A DNA stretch of 12,423 nt, from the NCBI GenBank assembly GCA_022561355.1, contig JADFRJ010000053.1, positions 1-12,423 of the forward strand. The letters run 5' to 3'. Below are positions 1 through 6,802 of this stretch, one piece after another. The notes under the pieces are model-generated. The model saw nothing but the letters and a program-made list of their open reading frames with translations, ran no database searches and had not been told where the DNA came from. This stretch comes from Chloroflexota bacterium. Lineage in GTDB: Bacteria > Chloroflexota > Dehalococcoidia > DSTF01 > RBG-16-68-14. The first letter of the stretch is position 1. Each line of letters opens with the position of its first letter. The position numbers and the translations under genes were made by a program.

Positions 1-225
1 GCGACGCCAACGTTCACGAGCACGCCGACGAACACGGCTACCGCGACGCCGACGTTCACGGCAACGCCAACGTTCACGGCTACGCCGACGAACACGGCTA
101 CCGCGACGCCGACGTTCACGGCTACGGCGACGCCGACGTTTACGAGCACGCCAACGAACACGGCTACGGCGACGCCGACGTTTACGAGCACGCCAACGAA
201 CACCGCGACCGCGACGCCGACGCCG
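1..225 (+). repeat. Degenerate tandem repeat encoding a (X-Thr)n linker
   Basis: In-frame repeat built on a 6-base step (NNN-ACG). Thr falls at every even residue from 2 to 74, almost always encoded by ACG. A larger unit containing TPTNTATATPTFT recurs. Its Asn codons are at residues 11, 31, 53 and 67, giving spacings of 60, 66 and 42 bases, all multiples of 6. This pattern fits expansion and contraction by slippage or unequal recombination. The array runs off the left edge. Confidence 0.9.
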
Positions 226-1047
226 GATGGCGTGACGCCGGTTGGCAACGGCGTCCCGTCGATGATCAAGTCGCCGGCGCTCGCGAATGTCTTCCTGACC
301 GATCAGGGCGCCAAGATCCCGCCGACGAACTGCCTGTCCGGCACGGACGGCGCCGTCCTTCAGGAGCGCCTAGACCTGCCGCTTCCGGCGGCGCCGGATC
401 CGAAGGACCCTGGCCTGCTCCAGCAGCTCGGCGCGTTCGAGTTCGAAGTTCACTACGATGCCAAGAAGGTCTGCATCGAGATTCAGCCCGCCGGCTTCTG
501 GGCTACGGCTGCGGAGGTCGTCTGTATCATCGAAGACAGCGCGACGAAGCCCGCGGTTGAGGATGTTGCCCGTATCGGCTGTGTCACCGTGGGCAAGACC
601 AACTGGCCGGACACCAACACAGAGGAAGGCCGGCTCCTGGCAAACATCATCGTCCGGCCGCAACCGGAGATCTACTCGCAGGCGAAGCCAAACCAGGACA
701 ACGGAGTCGTCGTCTCCATCGCGAACGTGAACTGCGACTTGTCCGACCTGCAGGGGCACGCGATCGCCATCTCGTCCTGCGACGACTCCAATATCACGTT
801 CCGCTACCTTGAGGGCGATGTGAACGCGGACTGTGTGGTTGACGCGGCCGACACGCAAGCCATTGCGTTCCGCTGGGGCGTTAAGAAGGGCAGCCTGATC
901 TACAACGACTTCATGAACGTAGAGCCGTCCGGCGCACAGGCTGACGATGACATCGATATCAACGACCTGCAGTTCATCTACGGGCGCTTCGGCAGTACCT
1001 GCAGCAACCCACACCCGCCGCAAGATCCGGTCAACCCTCTGGCGTAG
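1..1047 (+). CDS. Secreted repeat-linker protein with cohesin-like and dockerin-like C-terminal modules (5' partial)
   Basis: The frame is open from the left edge, so the N-terminus (signal peptide and any catalytic domain) lies outside the window; 348 residues are visible. Residues 1-75 are a linker in which every second residue is Thr, with Ala, Pro, Phe, Asn or Ser between. Residues about 90-270 are beta-rich. The stretch GAFEFEVHYDAKKVCIEI (144-161) and the later LLANIIVRP resemble a cohesin-type beta-sandwich. Residues 272-284 (GDVNADCVVDAAD) and 315-331 (DDDIDINDLQFIYGRFG) look like the paired calcium-binding loops and helices of a dockerin. Eight cysteines lie after the linker, which fits an exported, disulfide-bonded protein. 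The GTG at 232 is not the start, because repeat coding continues upstream of it. The gene converges on clpX with 72 bases between the stops. The enzyme or binding function cannot be told from this fragment; adhesion or cell-surface assembly is an inference. Confidence 0.8.
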   Translation, partial: ATPTFTSTPTNTATATPTFTATPTFTATPTNTATATPTFTATATPTFTSTPTNTATATPTFTSTPTNTATATPTPDGVTPVGNGVPSMIKSPALANVFLTDQGAKIPPTNCLSGTDGAVLQERLDLPLPAAPDPKDPGLLQQLGAFEFEVHYDAKKVCIEIQPAGFWATAAEVVCIIEDSATKPAVEDVARIGCVTVGKTNWPDTNTEEGRLLANIIVRPQPEIYSQAKPNQDNGVVVSIANVNCDLSDLQGHAIAISSCDDSNITFRYLEGDVNADCVVDAADTQAIAFRWGVKKGSLIYNDFMNVEPSGAQADDDIDINDLQFIYGRFGSTCSNPHPPQDPVNPLA

Positions 1048-1071
1048 CTGGGAGCACAGCGAGATCAAACG

Positions 1072-1103
1072 GGCCGAGCGATTTCCGCTCGGCCGTTCTT
1101 CTC
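1072..1103. terminator. Intrinsic terminator between convergent genes
   Basis: Perfect 9-bp stem GGCCGAGCG (1072-1080) and CGCTCGGCC (1086-1094) around a 5-base loop. On the + strand it is followed by the T-rich GTTCTTCT, so it should end the cohesin/dockerin-like gene 25 bases after its stop. On the minus strand the tail is CGTTTGATCT, which is weaker, but the hairpin lies 26 bases past the clpX stop and may serve both genes. Confidence 0.75.
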
Positions 1104-1119
1104 GTACTAGTCAGGGAAG

Positions 1120-2433
1120 TTAGCTGGCTTCTTCGACGTCGTCCTCTTCGATCTCCGCGACTTCGGCTGGCGGCTCTTCCGGAACCGGCTTGCCGCTTCC
1201 GTTGAGGAGGAGGGGCCGCTCGCCGTTCTCGATCGAGTCGACAGTGACAACGCACTGCTTGATGTCGCCGCGAGATGGGATGTCGTACATGACGTCTAGG
1301 AGCGTGTCCTCGAGCACGGTGCGCAGGCCACGAGCGCCGGTCTTGTGGCGGATCGACTTCTCGGCGCAGGCATCAAGCGCCGCGTCCTCGAAGATCAGCT
1401 CCACACCGTCCATGGAGAAGAACCGCTGGAACTGCTTGAGCAGCGCGTTCTTCGGCTCCGTGAGGATGCTGCGCAGCTCCTCCTTGCCGAGCGCCTCCAG
1501 GCTGACAGCCATGGGCAGCCGGCCAACGAACTCGGGAATCAGGCCGTACTGCAGCAGGTCGTCGTGGGTGACGTGCTTGAACAGCTCATCGATGCGTTCC
1601 TGGGCGGTCTTCCGGTTGTAGTCCGCGTTGAAGCCGAGCGACCGGCGATTGCGCGCTAACCTGCGTTCTACGATCTTGTCGAGACCCTCAAAGGCGCCTC
1701 CGCAGATGAAGAGGATACTGGCGGTGTTGATCTGGATGAAGTCTTGGTGCGGGTGCTTGCGGCCGCCCTGGGGCGGCACGTTCGCGATCGTTCCTTCGAT
1801 GATCTTCAGGAGCGCTTGCTGGACGCCCTCTCCGGAGACGTCACGCGTAATTGAGGGATTGTCGCCCTTGCGGGCGATCTTGTCGATTTCATCGATGTAG
1901 ACGATGCCTCGCTCCGCCCGCTGGATGTCGAAGTCCGCGGCTTGGATCAAGTGCAGCAGGATGTTTTCGACGTCCTCCCCCACGTAGCCAGCCTCGGTGA
2001 GCGCGGTCGCGTCGGCGATCGTGAACGGTACGTCTAGCGTACGGGCGAGGGTTCGCGCTAGGTGGGTCTTGCCGCAGCCCGTGGGGCCAAGCAGCAAGAG
2101 GTTGCTCTTCTCCAGCTCTACATCGTCGTGCGTGGAGCCAGCGTTGACGCGCTTATAGTGGTTGTAGACGGCTACGGAGAGGACCTTCTTGGCCTGGTCT
2201 TGGCCGATGACGTACTGGCCGAGCTGGGAGAGGATCTCCTTCGGTGGCGGTACTCTCTGGCTCGTCGTCTTAGGCTGGATGGTGCCCGAGACCTCTTCGT
2301 CGATGATCTCACGGCATAGCTCCACGCACTCGTCGCAGATGTAGACGGCGCCTGGGCCCGCGATCAGGCGCTTGACCTGATCTTGGTTCTTGCCACAGAA
2401 CGAACAGTTGTACTGGACTTTGCTGCTCGTCAT
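1120..2433 (-). CDS. clpX: ATP-dependent Clp protease ATP-binding subunit ClpX
   Basis: AAA+ unfoldase that recognises tagged or misfolded cytoplasmic proteins and threads them into ClpP. The 437-residue length is normal for the family. The N-terminal zinc-binding domain has Cys10, Cys13, Cys33 and Cys36. Walker A is GPTGCGKT (116-123), the pore loop is GYVG (149-152), and Walker B is IVYIDEID (177-184). The RKH loop is at 225-227 in GGRKHPHQ. LGF (266-268) stands at the ClpP-docking [IL]GF loop, and the sensor-2 motif GARGLR is at 366-371. The ATG is preceded by a run AGGGGGGAAGGA that acts as ribosome binding site. The last about 23 residues are an acidic, Pro-containing tail. It is the last gene of the tig-clpP-clpX cluster, 51 bases after clpP. 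All catalytic and docking elements look intact. Confidence 0.97.
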   Translation of the reverse strand: MTSSKVQYNCSFCGKNQDQVKRLIAGPGAVYICDECVELCREIIDEEVSGTIQPKTTSQRVPPPKEILSQLGQYVIGQDQAKKVLSVAVYNHYKRVNAGSTHDDVELEKSNLLLLGPTGCGKTHLARTLARTLDVPFTIADATALTEAGYVGEDVENILLHLIQAADFDIQRAERGIVYIDEIDKIARKGDNPSITRDVSGEGVQQALLKIIEGTIANVPPQGGRKHPHQDFIQINTASILFICGGAFEGLDKIVERRLARNRRSLGFNADYNRKTAQERIDELFKHVTHDDLLQYGLIPEFVGRLPMAVSLEALGKEELRSILTEPKNALLKQFQRFFSMDGVELIFEDAALDACAEKSIRHKTGARGLRTVLEDTLLDVMYDIPSRGDIKQCVVTVDSIENGERPLLLNGSGKPVPEEPPAEVAEIEEDDVEEAS

Positions 2434-2484
2434 TCCTTCCCCCCCTGGCTACACCGTCTTCGTACGTTCAACGCGCGTCCCCGG

Positions 2485-3159
2485 CTACTTGCCGCCGTCC
2501 TTGCCATCGTCTTTGCCGTCTTTCTTACCGTCGTCCTTGCCGTCCTCGCCATCAGTGTCCGGCGGGGCGAGGATTTCGTCGATGATACCGTAGTCCTTCG
2601 CTTGCTTGGCGGTCATGAAGAAGTCTCGGTCAAAGTCTTTGCGAATCTTCTCCCCGTCTTGACCCGTGTGCTTCTCCAAGATCTGGCGGATCAGCTCATT
2701 CTCGCGCAGCAACTCCTTCGCCATGATCTCGACGTCGACCGCCTGGCCGCGCGCGCCGCCCAGCGCCTGATGCATGTGGATCGTGGCGTTAGGCATCGCG
2801 AAGCGCTTGCCCTTCTCCCCGGCGGTCAGCAGGATGGTGGCCATGCTGGCCGTCATGCCGACGCAGAACGTGGCTACGTCCGCGCGCATGAGGTTCATCG
2901 TGTCGTAGATCGCGAGGCCGGCGGGAATCACGCCGCCGGGTGAGTTGATGTACATCTGAACGTCCTTGTCCGGGTCCTCCCGGTCTAGGAACAGCAGCTG
3001 GGCGATGATCAGGTTCGCGGTCTGGTCGTCGATGGGCGTGCCCAGAAAGATGATGCGCTCTCTAAGGAGCATGGAGTAGATGTCAAACGCGCGTTCCCCG
3101 CGCGGACTGGTCTCGATAACTGAGGGAATGATCGCATCATGCGGTAGATTACTAGTCAT
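2485..3159 (-). CDS. clpP: ATP-dependent Clp protease proteolytic subunit ClpP
   Basis: Serine peptidase (family S14) that forms the degradation chamber for ClpX and ClpC substrates. The protein has 224 residues. The core matches ClpP: GERAFDIYSMLLRERIIFLG near the N-terminus, the INSPGG oxyanion-hole strand (71-76), catalytic Ser105 in GMTASMA, His130 in MHQALGG, and Asp179 in DRDFFM. The Ser motif has Thr where Ala is usual before Ala-Ser. The core ends at about residue 200 (DEILAPP). It is followed by an unusual 24-residue tail of Asp, Gly and Lys, absent from well-studied short ClpPs. The ATG has AAGGAG at 3171-3176 with an 11-base gap, slightly long. It sits 60 bases after tig and 51 before clpX, the classic order. 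Confidence 0.97.
   Translation of the reverse strand: MTSNLPHDAIIPSVIETSPRGERAFDIYSMLLRERIIFLGTPIDDQTANLIIAQLLFLDREDPDKDVQMYINSPGGVIPAGLAIYDTMNLMRADVATFCVGMTASMATILLTAGEKGKRFAMPNATIHMHQALGGARGQAVDVEIMAKELLRENELIRQILEKHTGQDGEKIRKDFDRDFFMTAKQAKDYGIIDEILAPPDTDGEDGKDDGKKDGKDDGKDGGK
2488..2559 (-). repeat. Low-complexity (DGK-type) repeat coding for the ClpP tail
   Basis: The last 24 codons of clpP encode DTDGED followed by repeated GKDDGK / KDGKDD steps, ending in DGGK. The DNA is correspondingly repetitive, with alternating GAC/GAT, GGC/GGT and AAG/AAA codons. Varied synonymous codons show this is not a very recent exact duplication. Confidence 0.75.
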
Positions 3160-3219
3160 CGGGTAACGTGCTCCTTCAAACCTTGCAGGCTAACGCCGTC
3201 TGGTGTACGTGCCGTTCGG

Positions 3220-4578
3220 CTATCCGGTCCGAGAGGCGCTTGCCTGAGCTTCTTCTGGTTCGTCTGGTGGTGTCCCCTCATCCGATGAGGCGATCTCCAC
3301 CAGGCGGTCTAACGTCTTCTTCGTCGTCAGAGAGCGCCGCAGGTTCTCTTTCGCTTCCTCTCCCGAGAAGAGGCGGCGCAGCTCTTCCGATTGGTCGCCG
3401 ACGCCGGAGGTGATACGGTCGATCTCCGCATCTACTTCCTCGTCGCCTACTTCTATATGTTCGGCGTCTGTCACCTCTGACAATACTAGGGAGCGGCGGA
3501 TTCTCGCTTCTGCGATGGGACGGATCTCTTCGACCAACTCCTCTTCCGATTTGCCGACCTGCTGGAGGTAGCGCTCCAGGCTCTCTCGGTCGCCACCTTT
3601 GCGGGGTTTCTTCTGTGTCTGGCGCAACTGTTCTTGTACCATCCTTCCGGTTTCGCGCTCGATGAGGACAGGGGGGAATTGCGGCTGGACCTGATCGACC
3701 AGCGCTTCGAGGACCTCGTCCTTGTACCGCTGCTCCTCTTCCTGCTCCAGCGTCTCGCGGAGGTCGGTCTCGACCCGCGTTCGAAGCGCCTCCAGGCTGT
3801 CGAACCCTTCGCCAACGCCCCGAGCGAATTCGTCGTCCAGCTCAGGAAGGACCTCTTGCTTCAGCTCCTTGACGTGCACATGGTAGTGCGCCTGTTCGCC
3901 GCGCATCTTCTCGTCAGGCGCGTCGTCTGGCACGGTCAGCTCAAACTCAAACTCGCTGCCCTTATCCTTACCGATTAGCGCTTCGGCAAACCCCGGCAAC
4001 GAGATGGTTCTGTCCTCCACGAGCTGGAACTCGGCGTCCTCTTCCTGAACGAGGGGAGAGCCGTTCACGGTTCCGTTTATGTCCGCGCGGACGATGTCGC
4101 CCCACTCGATCGGCCGGTCCACGGGCTCGAGCGTGGCATAGCGGTGGCGGAGCGACTCCAGACCTTCCTGCACTCGCTCCACATCGATCTCAACGCTCTC
4201 GCGGGATACGTGAAGCGTTGTCAGGTGGTCGCCTATCTCAATTGTCGGGAGAACAGGGACGGTGAATTTCGCTACAAGTGGTTCCTCGTTCACTACTTCG
4301 AATGAAGCTTGCTCAATCGGGTCTATCTGCTCCTGTTCTAGCGCTTCCTTGTAGACGTCCGGCATCAGACGGTCGATCGCTTCGTGGAGGATCGTGTGCT
4401 CGCCGAAGTGCCGTTCGACGACCTCGCGAGGCGCCTTCCCAGGGCGGAAGCCTGGAATCTTCGCCTTCGAGGCTAACCGGCGGTATGCGGATGCCTTCGC
4501 CTTCTCTAAGCGCTCGTCGTCGACGGCGATCTCGAGCGCAATCTGGCTGTCGGGCAGTTCTTCTCTAGAGATCTTCAA
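3220..4578 (-). CDS. tig: Trigger factor, ribosome-bound chaperone and peptidyl-prolyl isomerase
   Basis: Binds at the ribosomal exit tunnel and assists folding of nascent chains. With the start chosen here it has 452 residues, normal for the family. The N-terminal ribosome-binding domain carries GFRPGKAP (43-50), the family signature. An FKBP-type isomerase domain follows at about 159-240 (WGDIVRADINGTVNG, then GFAEALIGKDKGSEFEF). The helical substrate-binding C-terminal domain spans about 245-430, and the final 22 residues are a charged, Pro/Ser-rich tail. The start is TTG at 4578: it gives MKISREELPDSQ, the normal N-terminus, and has GGAGGG at 4583-4588. An upstream in-frame TTG at 4605 would add nine atypical residues and lacks a site. 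It is 44 bases after the permease gene and 60 before clpP. Confidence 0.95.
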   Translation of the reverse strand: MKISREELPDSQIALEIAVDDERLEKAKASAYRRLASKAKIPGFRPGKAPREVVERHFGEHTILHEAIDRLMPDVYKEALEQEQIDPIEQASFEVVNEEPLVAKFTVPVLPTIEIGDHLTTLHVSRESVEIDVERVQEGLESLRHRYATLEPVDRPIEWGDIVRADINGTVNGSPLVQEEDAEFQLVEDRTISLPGFAEALIGKDKGSEFEFELTVPDDAPDEKMRGEQAHYHVHVKELKQEVLPELDDEFARGVGEGFDSLEALRTRVETDLRETLEQEEEQRYKDEVLEALVDQVQPQFPPVLIERETGRMVQEQLRQTQKKPRKGGDRESLERYLQQVGKSEEELVEEIRPIAEARIRRSLVLSEVTDAEHIEVGDEEVDAEIDRITSGVGDQSEELRRLFSGEEAKENLRRSLTTKKTLDRLVEIASSDEGTPPDEPEEAQASASRTG

Positions 4579-4582
4579 TGAA

Positions 4583-4588
4583 CCCTCC
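4583..4588 (-). promoter_or_regulatory. Ribosome binding site that sets the tig start
   Basis: GGAGGG on the minus strand, 4 bases before TTG 4578. It decides for this start over the in-frame TTG at 4605, which has no comparable site. Confidence 0.7.
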
Positions 4589-4622
4589 ACAAGGAAGTAT
4601 ACCAAGTGGCCAGATTGGGAAC

Positions 4623-5786
4623 CTAACGGGCCTTTGGCGTCAGCACGTCGTTGAGCGCGTCGCCCAGCAGGTTAAAGGAGAAGATGAGCATCCCAACCAC
4701 GACGGCCGGAAAAATCAGCAGGTGCGGGTGGTTCCTGATCACGGGCTGGCTCGTCCCGCCATCGAAAATGAGCGCTCCGAAGCTCGGGGTCGGGTCGTGC
4801 ACTCCTACGCCGAGGAAGGTAAGGGCGATCTCAGAGCCTGCGATCGCGCCGAGTGAGGCGGAGACGCCGACGATGATGATTGGGCTGACGTTGGGCAGCA
4901 GGTGCGAACCGAGGATGCGCCAGGTGCCGGCGCCCATGGAGCGCGCGGCGATCACGTACTCGGTCTCGCGTAGCGCAAGGACCTGCGACCGGATCACGCG
5001 CGCGCTGCCCACCCAGAAGAAGAGCGAGAGCGCGCCGAAGATGAGGAAGTAGTCGGACGCGCCGGGCGTAGCAAACACAGCCTGCAAGCCCCAGAGTGCC
5101 AGGATGAGGAATGCGGCCACAACCGACAGCGCGATCCAGCCCCCGTTGCGTCTCGATTCCAGGAGCCAGGCTACGATACCTATGATGGCCACAAGCGTGA
5201 GGATCCCGAGAACGGCGATGAACGCCGGGTCGCCGGTCGAGAGGTTGCGTTCGAATCCGTCGACCCAGCCGCGCACGCGGTCACGCATGGTGGCGTTGAT
5301 GAGGATCAGCATTGGCAGGGCAGGGAGGGAGCCGAACGCCTCCCCGGTCCGCATGATGATCGTGTCCACCTTGCCGCCCATGTAGCCGGACAGCAGGCCC
5401 AGCCCGACTGATAGGAGCAGGCTACCCGCGACGACGGTCGCGATTGTGACGATGATCGTTGTGCGGGCGGACCAGATCACGCGGCTGAGTTGGTCGCGTC
5501 CCAGCCGGTCCGTGCCGAAGGGGTGTTCTAGGCTGGGGCCAAGGAGTGTGTTGTCGAGGTCCTGCGATCGATAGTCTTGAGTTGAGAGCGGGCAAAAAGA
5601 TAGCCTACAAGGCGCCAGAAGCGGCGCGAACAGTCCGACGAAGTAGAAGGCGCCGATCAACAAGAGCGCGATGACGGCGATTTTTTTGCGCAGGAGGCGG
5701 CGCAGCGCCGCGCGCCACGGGCTGATTGACGGCTGTCGCGCTTCTTCTTCGGCCTCGCCCGGGATGTCTACGACTGCGCTGCCCAC
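4623..5786 (-). CDS. Peptide-type ABC transporter permease, DppC/OppC family, with an insertion
   Basis: Inner-membrane permease of a family 5 (peptide/nickel/opine-type) importer. It has 387 residues, against about 300 for typical DppC. A cytoplasmic N-terminus (SPWRAALRRLLRKK) leads to a first membrane helix (36-57), then the family motif HPFGTDRLGRDQLSR (88-102). The ATPase-contacting EAA loop is AARSMGAGTWRILGSHLLPN (280-299). Between SLPALPMLI (153-161) and that loop lies extra sequence, about residues 168-245, with two added hydrophobic segments (about 188-209 and 216-239). The end (FNLLGDALNDVLTPKAR) is standard for the family. The GTG start shares its G with the TAG stop of the dppB-like gene, so the two are translationally coupled. 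The substrate cannot be named from sequence. Confidence 0.92.
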   Translation of the reverse strand: MGSAVVDIPGEAEEEARQPSISPWRAALRRLLRKKIAVIALLLIGAFYFVGLFAPLLAPCRLSFCPLSTQDYRSQDLDNTLLGPSLEHPFGTDRLGRDQLSRVIWSARTTIIVTIATVVAGSLLLSVGLGLLSGYMGGKVDTIIMRTGEAFGSLPALPMLILINATMRDRVRGWVDGFERNLSTGDPAFIAVLGILTLVAIIGIVAWLLESRRNGGWIALSVVAAFLILALWGLQAVFATPGASDYFLIFGALSLFFWVGSARVIRSQVLALRETEYVIAARSMGAGTWRILGSHLLPNVSPIIIVGVSASLGAIAGSEIALTFLGVGVHDPTPSFGALIFDGGTSQPVIRNHPHLLIFPAVVVGMLIFSFNLLGDALNDVLTPKAR

Positions 5787-6784
5787 TAGTTGTTCCCCTG
5801 GCTGCCGAACCGGATTCGCGGGTCGATGAATGTGTAGGCGATGTCGGTGACGATGTTGATCAAGATGAACGCGGTGGCAATGACCAGCACCAGAGCAAGG
5901 ATCACGTCGTAGTCACGGCTCTGAGCGGCCTGGAAGCCGAGCTGGCCGATGCCCGGGATGCCGAGAATCAGCTCCACAAAGAACGCTCCCTCGATCAGCG
6001 TGGTCAGCGAGAGGCCGATCACGGTCACCAGCGGGAGGAGCGAATTTCGTACTACATGGTTGCGCACGACCTGTAGCTCTGGCAGCCCCTTGGCACGAGC
6101 TGTGCGCACGTAGTCCTCACCTAGCACGGAGAGGGTGGTGGCGCGCACGAGGCGGGCGACACCCGCCATGCCGGGTAGCGAGAGCACCAGCGCGGGCAGA
6201 ATGATGTGTTTGCTGAAGATGCCCAACGCGATCTCCTGCGGTCCGATGTCGATTTCAGGACCGCCCCAGCCCACAGCAGGCAACCACCCTAGCTTCACTA
6301 CGAAGATCAGGACCAGGAAGGGCAGGCTCACCAGGACAGGAATCGATTGGAAGAAGAGGAAGGAGCTAATCGATAACGGGTCCAGCCAGGTCCCCTGGCG
6401 CAGCGCCGCGAACACCCCCACTAACGTACCGATGGAGAATGCGAAGAAGAGGGCCACAATGCCGAACTGAACCGAGACGAGCATCCGCGGCCAGATGATG
6501 TCCCAGACGGGCACGCCGCGATAGATTGTGACGCTCTCCCCGAAGTCACCCTCTATCAGGAGGTTCTTCATGTAGACGCCGTATTGTTCGAAGATCGAGT
6601 CGTCAAGGTGCAGTTCTTGGCGCACGCGGTCCTTCGCCTCATCGTCCGCCCGCGGCCCCGCGAGCACATCGACGCTGTCGACGGGCCCCAAGCGCGTGAG
6701 AGCGAACGCGAAGAAGGAGACGAAGAGGAGAATGACAGGCGCCCAGAGGAGGCGTTGGATTGTGTAGCTGAGGAGACCCTGCAT
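5786..6784 (-). CDS. Peptide-type ABC transporter permease, DppB/OppB family
   Basis: Partner permease of the same importer, 332 residues, a usual length. The N-terminus (YTIQRLLWAPVILLFVSFFAFAL) is the first membrane helix, followed by the periplasm-side region with LHLDDSIFEQYGVYMKNLL typical of DppB. The EAA loop EDYVRTARAKGLPELQVVRN is at 223-242, and the C-terminus reads FIDPRIRFG, the family ending. Six membrane segments are visible. The ATG at 6784 has no clear Shine-Dalgarno sequence. It lies 18 bases after the solute-binding-protein stop, so translation may depend on coupling. Its stop overlaps the next start by one base. Whether it carries di- or oligopeptides or another ligand is not decidable here. 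Confidence 0.94.
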   Translation of the reverse strand: MQGLLSYTIQRLLWAPVILLFVSFFAFALTRLGPVDSVDVLAGPRADDEAKDRVRQELHLDDSIFEQYGVYMKNLLIEGDFGESVTIYRGVPVWDIIWPRMLVSVQFGIVALFFAFSIGTLVGVFAALRQGTWLDPLSISSFLFFQSIPVLVSLPFLVLIFVVKLGWLPAVGWGGPEIDIGPQEIALGIFSKHIILPALVLSLPGMAGVARLVRATTLSVLGEDYVRTARAKGLPELQVVRNHVVRNSLLPLVTVIGLSLTTLIEGAFFVELILGIPGIGQLGFQAAQSRDYDVILALVLVIATAFILINIVTDIAYTFIDPRIRFGSQGNN

Positions 6785-6802
6785 TGCGGGGACGGCTTTA
6801 GG

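Noticed and set aside
1..225. CRISPR array or intergenic satellite
   Set aside because: There are no unique spacers between constant repeats, and the repeats keep one reading frame that runs into a coding domain.
232..1047. A separate 271-residue gene starting at GTG 232
   Set aside because: The same frame is open to the window edge and encodes the Thr-repeat linker, so 232 is inside a longer gene.
370..1068. Minus-strand open frame of 232 codons opposite the cohesin/dockerin-like gene
   Set aside because: The + strand frame has coherent domains and continues the repeat linker. The antisense product has no recognisable motif and ends over the terminator side of the gene.
4596..4601. TATACT as a -10 box for a tig promoter
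   Set aside because: Transcription would start around 4589, right at the ribosome binding site, leaving an 11-base leader. No acceptable -35 box exists at 16-18 bases (AGGTTC or TAGGTT only).
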